Part shown: positions 36,876 through 51,671 of the stretch, one piece after another
Layout of the letters: each line of letters starts with the position of its first letter
Numbering within the stretch: position 1 is the stretch's first letter
From: Monosiga brevicollis MX1
Lineage: Eukaryota; Opisthokonta; Choanoflagellata; Craspedida; Salpingoecidae
DNA length: 64,000 bases
Direction of reading: 5' to 3'
Assembly: GCF_000002865.3 (NCBI RefSeq)
Contig: NW_001865040.1
Coordinates: forward strand, 494,905 to 558,904
Position numbers and translations under genes: made by a program
The notes under the pieces: generated by a model
What the model was told of the DNA's origin: nothing
The model's database searches: none
Seen by the model: the letters and a program-made list of their open reading frames with translations, nothing else

Positions 36876-39511
36876 TTACTCCAGCACCAAGACGCGGGGG
36901 TCCTCAACGGCCTCCTTGACCTTGCGGAGGAAGGTAACGGCCTCCCGGCCATCGATGAGACGATGGTCATACGTCAGCGCAACGTACATCATGGGTCGGA
37001 TCTCCACCTACAAGTCGTCGGCAGATGGCGTACCATGGTGAGGAGATGATTACACAGTGTCAAGGTACGACATTCGACCACGCCGCGTCAGTTGGGACAT
37101 ACCTTGCCGTTGATGGCAACAGGGCGCTCAAAAATGCCGTGCATACCCAAAATGGCAGACTGAGGTGGGTTGATGATGGGGGTACCCATGAGAGAGCCGA
37201 ACACGCCACCATTGCTGATGGTGAAGGTACCACCGTCCATGTCCTCAATGGCCAGGTCGCCGTTGCGAGCCTTGTTGCCAAGGCTGGCAATCTCGTTCTC
37301 AATGTCAACGTAGCTCATCTTCTCGACGTTGCGCACGACCGGGACGACAAGGCCGCGAGGGGTAGCCACAGCCACGCTAATGTTGACGTAGTCGTGATAC
37401 AGGATGTGCTTGCCATCCGGGTCGATGAAAGCGTTGACAGCGGGCTCCTGCTGCAAAGCCCAGGCCGAGGCCTTCATAAAGGCAGACATGAAGCCAAGCT
37501 TGACATCGTGCTTCTTCAAGACGGCGTCCTTGTGCTTCTTGCGGAACTCCATGATGTTGCTCATGTCAATCTCATTGAAAGTGGTAAGCATGGCAGCGGT
37601 GTTTTGCGAATCCTTGAGGCGCTCCGCCGTGCGCAGACGGATGCGGGACATCTTCACCTTGGTCACACCTGAGGACTGGTCCTCAGGGGCAGCCGAGGCA
37701 GTATTGGCACTGCTTGAGGCCTTGGGAGCGGCAGCGGGAGCAGGGGAAGCGGCAGAGGGGGTCTTCGATGCCTTGGGGGCGGCAGTTGCGGCGGCACCAG
37801 CAGCCGCGCCCGCAGCCGCGCCGGCAGACGCACCAGCAGAGGAGCCACCACTGGCAGGGGCAGAGGCAGGCTTAATCTTGAAAAGCTCGGCCCCGACGGG
37901 CACGGTATCGCCTTCAGACACGAGGAAAGCGGTGACGATGCCCGACTCGGGCGCATTGACAGGGGCCGAGGCCTTTTCAGTTTCCACGATCAAAACGGCT
38001 TCATCGGCCTCCACAAAGTCACCAATCTCCTTCTCAAAAGACGCAATATCGCCTTCCGAGATAGACTCGGCAACGCGGGGCAACGTAACGGTGAACTCGG
38101 GCTTGTCTGACTCAGTGGGGCCTGAAGATTCCGCCGCAGGCGCTGCGGACTCGGTCTTGGCAGCATCCGAAGAGGCACCTTCCGCGGGAGCTGTGTAGAT
38201 GGGTGAAGAGCAAGGAGTGCAGGAGGGTGAGAATGGCGAGATGAGCAAGGTGCCGGAGTCCAAGTCCACCCGGCTTGGACCTTGCAGTCGTGGCTGTTCG
38301 TGACGACTGGTCTTCCCTCCCCTGTCTCGTGGGCTTGTGCAAGCACGCATCAACACACGGGAGGGAAGCGCTCTCCGAGAACAAACCATCTCCAGGTCGG
38401 AGCTTGAAGAGGGGAGCACCAACATGGACGGTGTCACCAATTTCAGCTAGGAGCGCTGTAATGTATCCAGACTGTGGGCTATTGACAGGGGCGGCAGCCT
38501 AGCAAGCAGAGGATAGCAAGGTGACGGCAGCAAGGGAAGAGACATGAGCCTGACGCATTGCTGGGTGGGCCTGCAGGACGGCGCGCAAAGGTTGGCACGG
38601 CAGCCTACCTTGTCTGTTTCAAGGGTGGCGACGGCCTCATCAATCTCAACAAAGTCTCCGACCTCTGCACAAACATACCAACCACCGCGGGCGCGTGAGG
38701 CCGCTCGACCATTCTAGAGGATACACCGCACCCAAGACACTGAGCTCCAAGCGCTGGCTTACCCTTGTGCCATTCCGCAACTTCACCCTCGGAAATGGAC
38801 TCGGCCACCTGTGGCACGGGGACCTCGACTTCCTCGGCGCCTGCAGGTCCAGTAGATCACCACGGTGACAAAGCTTATGAGTACTTGAGAGTTCAGAACG
38901 CATTTAGCAGTCACGACTGAGCGGCAGGCGCCAGCAAATTCGCCAGCAACCCAAGTGGCGGGTGTGGGACAAGTCAACAAGGTCTTCAGAAAACGCGGTT
39001 GGAGGCTCTATGTCTGAGCACTGCCACACGATCAGCCATGCGCTCATACTTACGACGCAGAGGAGTGGCATGAAAGAAGCGCTGTGCTGCAACAGCGACC
39101 TGAGGGCACTTCAGTCGCGCGTCATGTGTGCGCGCGCGTGCATAGCAGTGGCGCGTGAGTGGGTGGCAGGCGGCAGGAGCAGGAGGAAGAAAAAGAAAGA
39201 AAGAAAAGAAAAGACAAGCAAGATGTAGAGGACCGTAGGCCCAAGCACAAATGCTTGAGATCCAAGCACACAACCACTGCATGTGCGCAGCCCAGTGGTC
39301 TGGAGCTACGGCACAGCCAAGACAAGGGCTGCACCCTCCCATGTGCCAGTGCAAGTGACATTGGAACAGGAGGGAAGCCTACCTGAACTGCAGGAGAGCT
39401 AGACTTGAGCTGGGACAATTTTTGCCACAGGGGAGCAGCACGAGTCGCCGAGGCACGCCAAAGCGCCGGGGCCAGAGCGCGCAGGGCGGGGGTAGAACGA
39501 GCCGCCGCCAT
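36876..39511 (-). CDS. DLST: Dihydrolipoyllysine succinyltransferase (2-oxoglutarate dehydrogenase E2) with two lipoyl domains
   Basis: Seven exons: 39383-39511, 39054-39099, 38763-38840, 38609-38664, 38387-38498, 37103-38190 and 36876-37007, about 546 aa (human DLST is 453). An Ala/Arg/Ser-rich start ([20 protein letters not shown]) fits a mitochondrial presequence. The first lipoyl domain reads [16 protein letters not shown] ... [16 protein letters not shown], with the lipoylated Lys as the last codon of its exon. A linker and second lipoyl domain follow ([20 protein letters not shown] ... [18 protein letters not shown]). The catalytic domain is typical of E2o: [48 protein letters not shown] and the active-site [11 protein letters not shown]. 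It makes succinyl-CoA in the TCA cycle. The second lipoyl domain and the Ala-rich linker account for the extra length. Confidence 0.95.
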
Positions 39512-40370
39512 GATGCCGTCACTTGCACAAATCCACGGCGCCAAGAAAAATGAACGAAATGAGAGAGAGACACACACACACACACACAAAAAAAAAAAAA
39601 AAGCAAAAAAGCAAAGAGAGAAACAACAGAAAACAAAAGAAAGGCAGAAAGACCATTGAGAACGTCACACAAACGAATGCAACAGCGGGGAAAGTGAGCA
39701 GGCAGGCCCTGAGAGAGGCTGAAGCATGCTCGCCACATCGCTGGCAAAAGGGCCATCGTGTCAATTGAGGGGGTCAAGAGGCTGCTGCGCCTGCCAAAGC
39801 ACCCCTCCGCAGGCGCTGCCGTTTCATCTTCAACAAGCGCAAAGGCCGAATGGGATGCACTCACAGCTGGTAGCAGAGCCTGGTGGCACGCTGTTGTGTT
39901 AGCGGACCTTTTCCCTTGATTTGCGACTTGAACTGCAGCCGCACATTTTGAATTACTTTACTGCCATTTTTACCTAGATGTGCCTTCACACCGAAAGAGA
40001 CTTGCGTCATGTGTACCGGGCTCACACTCTTGTGCTCCACAGTGCTGACAATTTGCCATTGTCATCATTTTACCCACCTCAGTGAACAACAACAGAGAGA
40101 GTGTGAGAGAGATAGTGTTGGTCGTTGTCAAGAAAGACGGCATCGGGGCTCATAGGGTAGAGCCGTGCCGGGGCTCATAGGGTAGAGCCGCTATCCTTGG
40201 ATGAAACAGCGACGAAATTTACCATAGAGGGTTTGAACCAGCAGGGTCTGTCTTCTGGTGGAGGCGGGGAGAACTCGTTGCGACCACGTCTCGATTTCCC
40301 ACGTCAGTCAAGACATCGGACTTTGCGGTTGCGTTGTGAGAGCAGCATCCGTAGCCGCACGACCAGCAGC
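39512..40370. other. Divergent promoter region, DLST and STIM
   Basis: About 0.86 kb head-to-head spacer. It contains a (CA)n-(A)n tract near 39570-39605 and a 22-base perfect direct repeat at 40144-40190. No coding sequence is supported. Confidence 0.6.
40144..40190. repeat. Perfect 22-base direct repeat, two tandem copies
   Basis: The unit begins cggggctcatagggtagagc and occupies 40144-40165 and 40169-40190, separated by three bases (25-base period). It lies about 180 bases upstream of the STIM start codon in the divergent promoter gap. It could be a duplicated regulatory site or a recent slippage duplication. Confidence 0.85.
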
Positions 40371-42588
<2,218 letters not shown>

Positions 42589-43139
42589 AGCAAACCAGCG
42601 GCCTGGACCAGCTGCACCTTTGAGGGCGGTGGCCACGTCTTTTCTAAACCTGCAACCTGACACGTAAAAATATAGTACCGATCTCCCATACTCAGCACGT
42701 TGAGATGTGCACTTGAAAAGACTCTCACCCACACACACACACACACATTCACCCGCTCCTCAACACTTGAAGGCCCTTCTGAGGACAACCGTTTTTTTGG
42801 CGTCAATGTCAGATCCCTTTCTCTCCTTAAGGACTTTGCACACAACACGATTTTATTTGTCATCAAGACCAGGACAGCACCAGTAAGCCCCCTTTGATCC
42901 CAACACACGCCCCCCTGCCTGCTGCTGCCCCTCGCCCCTCCTCCCTTCTGCTCCCACCTGCCCTGCTCTCCTCGTTCTCCCCTCCCGCTCTCATCTACCT
43001 AATCCCCTCGTTCTTTCTTTCGCCTCCCCTTTCTCTCCCATTGTCAAATGTTGGCTTTTGAAATTGTGTTCTAGATCCCGGAAACGCCCGATCTCTGGTG
43101 TCTTAACCTCGCAGCTTCAGTGTGCGTGGAGACTTGAAC
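42589..43139. other. Intergenic region between STIM and ARM-TIR genes
   Basis: About 0.55 kb. It has a short (CA)n at about 42728-42748 and a C/T-rich stretch at 42900-43040, probably part of the ARM-TIR promoter or 5' UTR. No gene. Confidence 0.6.
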
Positions 43140-46100
43140 ATGGCCGCAAAATGGACGTTGCTTGTGGCGCAGGCCAAAGAAGGCCAGCTCAAGGCATTTG
43201 ATGATCTCTTGGAAGGGGTATGACCTGACCCAGCACAAGTTTGGGATCACCGTTTCGCGCAACCCCTCTGACCCGCCATATCTCGCGTCTGCATGCACAT
43301 GCCCTTGCCCGCTGAATTGTATTTGTGGAATAGCTCAATGGTGAGGATCATCATTCTGCCGTCATCCGCATGGCCATGTGTGAGGCCGGGGTCTACGATG
43401 CCATCAAAGCTGCCCTTGAGACGAAGAAGAGCGACTTGACGGGCAAAGGTGTGTTCACCTCAACTTCAAAGCCGCTCCACCCACCAGTTTCTCTGACCTG
43501 GCCAGCAAGATCTCGCAGTCACCTGCACTCTCACCTGTCGCTTTCTTTGTGTTCCTACGTGTGACTAATTTGGCAGCTTGGCACTTGCTTCGCCAGCTCA
43601 ATGCCACATTTCATGAAAAAAATGATGTCCTTCACGCCAAAGCTCTGGAAGTGGTTCCCCTGGCCGTCCAGCTGCAGGTATTTTTCGAAGCGCTGGCGCC
43701 TGTTTGGCGCCCACTTTAACCGCACCACTAAAGTTGACGATCAAACGGTCGGACATGATCCTCAAACCAACTGGATTCGTGTTCACGTGTGGGGCCTAGA
43801 CACTACTTGACCCTGCGGCCAGTGCCGAAACCATGGAATGGGCTTCCAAAGGTCTCCGCCCGTATCCCATGTCTAACAGCGGGCGCGTTGCCATGCAGGA
43901 GCACATGGTCAAGGTTGTCGAGGTGAGCGCGATTGACCCTTTGAGCTGATTGACTATCCACAAGACCATCTTGCACCGATAGCCCAAGCTCTCCAATATT
44001 TATACTGCTTCTGTTGGCAATTTGCTCTCATGTTTGGTGCGTGCCATCTCACCCAATAGACGTTGGACCTACTTTCCTGGGATCAAGAGCTGCAGGCTAT
44101 GGCACTCAAAAACATCGTGGGCACCATGCAGAACCTCAGTCAAAGCGAGGAGGCACGAGCACCCATGCTCAAAGCGGGTGGGTGGTCCCCTTTGAACGCG
44201 GCTGCTGAGATACAAAAAATTATCGTGAGCCAACCCAACTCATTTTAAGCCATCCGTTTCCCGCGAGCTTAGGCGTCCACGACCGCATGTTTCCACTCAT
44301 GAAAAGCAAAGACGAAAACAAGGCCCCGGTGGACGCTGGCAGTACCATTGCCAATCTGCTGGGCAACCAGGAGAATCACCCCATGTTGCAGGCACGTCTG
44401 TTACCTTACCGCATCGCGCCGAGGCAGCTGGAAACGCGGCAGGACTCCAGACATAGCTCATAACCTCCCCTTGTTATGACCCCGGTGTTCTTTTTTTTTT
44501 TTTTTTTTCAGGCGGATAGCACGCTGATTAAGCTTATGCTAGATTGTCTTGCCAAGGCGCGCAAGGGGCAGCTGTTCTACGGCGCCTATTGGCGCACCTC
44601 GGCTGCCCTTCAGTGTTTGGCCGCCCTCTCTGTTGCTGACAGCAACAAACCGTATGTCCCACCTGATGAGCACTGAGCTACTGATGCGATCACCCACTTC
44701 ACTTTCTTGACGCCCCTGCACCCTGGGTGCGATGCCGATGCAGGATGCTGTTGCACGCGGGAGCGGGTAAGGCTGCCATTGATATTCTCAAGGCCAAGCA
44801 CACTGCCCCGGACGCCAAGACCGAAGAGTACGCTGTTATGCTTCTCGGTAACTTGGCCTTTGTCACTGACCTCCACAAGATCTCAAAGAGCGTGGACAAG
44901 GTACGTGGAACTCACATGGTTTTGCCCTGAGCACACCGTGCCGGTCGCAGGGGTGTCTGGCTTGGCACCTAGTTCACGATCCCAATCTCGATGACAATAA
45001 ACGCATAGCTCTTGGCTTACGTGGCCGAGCATGGGCAGTCGGCCGAGGCCAAGCGCCTTGCCCAACTCGCGCTGTTCAGCCGCACCCATCAAGCCAATCA
45101 AGAGACTGCTGCTCGCAAGCGGGTATGACCCACGCTTGCCACCGCGGTCTTTCAGGCCGGCCAACGGCAAAAGCAACCTCACAACTTGATGTTTCGAGCA
45201 GAATTCCATGGGAGATCATGGTCACGTCATGCTGAGCTATTCTTGGAAGCAGCAAGATACGATGCTCGAAGTCAAGAGGCGCCTCGAGGCCGAAAACTTC
45301 CCTGTCTGGATGGACGTGGACCATGTACGTCTCAGCCCCGCCCCTGTCGTTCGCTTTGGATCGCACATTGCAATGCATTCCTCCTCAACTGCCATGTTAG
45401 ATGTCTGGTTCTACTCTCGAGGCCATGGCCAGCGCAGTGGAAGACGCCTCCGTGGTCGTGGTGGCACTCTCGGCCGATTACAAGGACTCGGCAGCGTGTC
45501 GCACCGAGGGCGAGTACGTAACTGTGCCTGACATGGCGCCTTGGCAATGCCAACCTCGCATTTCGCAGGATGCTCAAAGCTGATGGCTTACGCAGATACG
45601 CCTTTAACCTTCGCAAGCCCGTTGTGCCCCTCAAGACGGTGTCAGACTACCGCCCCGATGGCTGGCTCGGTAAGGCCCGACTTGAGGGAGGGCAGCCTTG
45701 TGGCAGCAGACCGAAAGCGCTCGCTCACGCTGCCTCCCTTGCCGGTGGGCATTCTGACCTTTAGGTGCAATTGTGGGCTCCAAACTCTATTTTGAAGTTC
45801 ATGAGGATGCCGACAAAGAAGCAAGCGTCGACTCCCTGGTCAAGGAGATTAAACGACTCATCAAAGCTAACAAGGACGTCGCCAGCAAGTCTGTTGAGGG
45901 GGACGACCGAGCTCAAAAGCTGCAACAGCAATTGCTCGACGCCGAGAGCGAAATCAAGCGGCTACGAGCGACCGCTCGCCAAGAGCCAGTAAGTCACACT
46001 CTTTTGAGTGATGATGCGGCAGACTCTTAGTTCTCATCGCCTTGTTCATACGTGACCCCCCGCTAGGTGGGACTCACGCCCACGAGCCTGGAGGAAATTG

Positions 46101-46204
46101 CTGCCACTGTGACGCAAATTGTCGAAACCCAGACCGACAAGGTGTTGCGGCGCCTAAATGAGCTGGAAAGCCGGCTCGAAACCCTCGAAGCTAAAATGGC
46201 ATGA
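43140..46204 (+). CDS. ARM-repeat TIR-domain protein (candidate NADase)
   Basis: Fourteen exons: 43140-43217, 43334-43448, 43577-43677, 43800-43922, 44060-44177, 44273-44391, 44512-44651, 44744-44900, 45009-45122, 45202-45324, 45401-45513, 45596-45669, 45765-45988 and 46067-46204, about 578 aa. Residues 1-355 are armadillo/HEAT-like helices. A TIR domain occupies about 360-475: GHVMLSYSWKQQDTMLEV, PVWMDVDHMSGSTLEAMASA, VVVVALSADYKDSAACRTE, then KPVVPLKTVSDYRPDGWLG and GSKLYFEVH. Glu432 in the S-x2-C-x2-E motif aligns with the catalytic Glu of NAD-cleaving TIRs such as SARM1. A C-terminal coiled coil (about 500-578) could oligomerise it. ARM-TIR order recalls SARM1, but the SAM domains are absent and the TIR is of the YSW-MDV type seen in many invertebrate proteins. 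Enzymatic activity is inference. The intron after exon 6 is GC-AG. Confidence 0.9.
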
Positions 46205-46679
46205 GTTTGCCACACAACTACCTGCTTGTACAAACCAACATCAGAATCCATAACTGCCAAGAGCCCGCCGAGCTGTTACATCGGCTATCCCAAATGAGCC
46301 ACCCACATATCCGCATGTGTACTGAAATGATTTTTAGGCCACAAATTCGAGTTTTTGTGTGACAAAGGATCTTGTTCGTTTTGTTATGTTTGTTGTGGTA
46401 TTTCTTTGTTTCGTATTTTTAACTTTTCTTGTTGATGCAGGTTTGCTCAAGGCTTGTAGGGGGCGATCCAACTCGATGGTGGGTGGCGATGGGAGGGCGA
46501 CGGGGATATGAAAGAGGGGTTGAGTGGAGCCAAAGGCCGTGCTCAAAAGGTCATGATGGGGTCGTGTGAGGGATTGGGATTTGGAAGGATGCCGGGGTCC
46601 TGGCATGGTCTGATCAATCACATGCCATGGCTGGCATTCGCGCAGAGAAGAAGGAGGAGGAGGACTGATAGCCATCAAC
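46205..46679. other. Intergenic region between ARM-TIR and cyclotransferase-like genes
   Basis: About 475 bases, probably the 3' UTR of the ARM-TIR gene plus the promoter of the next gene. Nothing else is seen. Confidence 0.6.
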
Positions 46680-48070
46680 ATGCACTGGATCTTTGGATAC
46701 GGCTCACTCATCTCCGGGCAGTCTCGTGACAAAACCGGGAAGAGTGGCAACTACATCAATGCGCTAGTCTCAGGTGCGCTACTCGCTGACGGCGATCGGC
46801 CGCCTTCCAAGCGCCTCCCTCACCACTGGTCGTGTACATCTGCCCTGGCTGTTAGGCGTTGAACGCCGCTGGGTTTTGCGGCATGCCTGGTCCTGGGATG
46901 TACCCAGTCTTGAGCCCAAGCTCGTTGGCATGGTAGGACCTAAAAGACGCCGTGATCTCGCTTCCATCTCTTGTGCGGAAAGCGCCTTCATCAGATCTAG
47001 GCGGTAGCTTAACCTGCGCATCGTGCACACAGACGGCGGTTGGTGTTGTCAAGGTCGAGGATCCCAGCGTGACTTGCACGGGTGTTTTGTTTCAAGTGCC
47101 TGATGAGGAGTTGCCCAGCTTTGATGAGCGGGAAGTGGGCTACACGCGCACCCGCCTGGCTCCAGGTAAACATAGAATTTTATATTCAACCCCTCAATCT
47201 GCTGTTCACCTGCAAAGACCAATCGCGCGCGCGCTCAATTATTCGGTTTTTTTTTTTTCTTTTTTTTTTAACAAAAAAAAAAAATCATCTTGATGCAACT
47301 TTAGAGGCGGTTAAGGCTTGGACAGACTCAACCACAAGCAGCAATGGGCCCGTCACGCTCAGTGTAGATGATGAATATTGGGTCTACTGCATTAATGACC
47401 CAAAGCCGGCGGATGCCGATTTTCCTATTCCTCAAAGCTACATCGATGTCATCCTGTCCGGCGCTCTCGAAGTGAGTTAACCCCGTTGCTACGGTTTGCA
47501 GGCAGAAGAAAGGGTACAAAAGAAAAGGGATGAAACCACTTTTATTTTAGTCTCTGCAACGGCGCGCCTTGCAGAGCATCCTTGACAAGCATCTCATTGT
47601 TTGAAAACACGCGCGCGCGCACACACACACTCACACAGGTCTCGGAGGAATTTGCGGCCGCCTTTGTGACCGGAACCCAAGGCTGGCAGCATTGGATCAA
47701 TGACCGCGAGGTTTGTGTCGATGAGTCATCCCGGTTCTCGCAAACGACGTCAGCTCATGTCGATTGTTGCACCGCCTTGGGCTCTGGACCGGCTTGTAGC
47801 TGCCCCTATACATTCGACACACCCCCGAAGCCAAGGCGCAGGCGGTTGCGGTGGATGCAGTTTTAACCAAGGTATGCCCGTGGCTTCCAACCTTCTCTCG
47901 TGCCGCGTTTAAGCAGCAAGGGTTGTGGCCTGTCCGATGCTGTGTGTTCTGCCATAGCATCTCATTCCCTTGCGGTTGGTGTCTTTCGGGACTATTGAAT
48001 CTTTCTCTTGCGCTTTTAGCACATTCCCAAAGCCTTGGCCCAGCGCTATGAGGCCAAGCAAGGGGCGTAG
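46680..48070 (+). CDS. Gamma-glutamylcyclotransferase-like (AIG2/GGCT fold) protein
   Basis: Seven exons: 46680-46773, 46856-46932, 47033-47165, 47305-47471, 47639-47710, 47800-47871 and 48020-48070, about 221 aa. The start MHWIFGYGSLI carries the family's N-terminal (F/Y)GYGSL substrate loop. TAVGVVKVEDPSVTCTGVLF and FDEREVGYTRTRL follow, the latter holding the Glu expected to act as general acid/base. The C-terminal part (YIDVILSGALE; TGTQGWQHWINDRE; YIRHTPEAKAQAVAVDAV) resembles the longer eukaryotic members. Such enzymes release 5-oxoproline from gamma-glutamyl compounds, sometimes glutathione; the substrate here is not predictable. The ATG at 46680 directly precedes the GYGSL motif, so little N-terminal sequence can be missing. 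Confidence 0.85.
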
Positions 48071-48270
48071 GCCTGATCGTGACAAGCACAATCGAGCCTT
48101 ACTCTTGAGTAGTCCTCTTCCCTGCCACAACATGACATTGAGTTTTCTGACCCAGGCAAGGCAGTAGCTGCCGCTTCCAGCGGATGATGTAGTCCTCTCT
48201 TGACGGAAAATCATATTATCGTTTCGTTGCAAATCCAACGAAGAAACACTGTGCGAGCGCGATCTGTATT

Positions 48271-51256
<2,986 letters not shown>

Positions 51257-51400
51257 GACAGAAGCGAGGACAGAAACCGCCACACAACTTTGAAGAAATA
51301 TGGGGCTAACTCAGCATGCTTGGCAGGAGTCAACGCCTCCTTGATCCAGGGGTCTTGGCCGCCACCAATAGTACCGCGTCAACAAGAAAAATGATGACAT

Positions 51401-51442
<42 letters not shown>

Positions 51443-51671
51443 CCGTGCATGCATGCAACGAGGCGTTTCCGGCGCTGGCGCGATCGCGCGGGTAACGGCC
51501 ACTTGGGTGGACGTGCGCGTCACTGAGGCGGTGGGCCAGCGACATTGCGTGGCGGGCAGCATTTTACTCCTCACCACTTTCACCAGTGGCTACCCGAGGC
51601 CGCGACTCGGGGCTCTGCTGCTACTCCGGCTCCCAGTTTTCTCTTTCTATCGCATCCCGACTTTTGTCGGG
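51257..51671. other. Divergent region between the unrecognised gene and the GT49 gene
   Basis: About 415 bases with a (CA)n tract at 51402-51434. Some minus-strand peptide sequence (near 51285-51345) looks protein-like and could belong to a 5' exon of the unrecognised gene, but I could not place splice sites. It should include both promoters. Confidence 0.45.
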
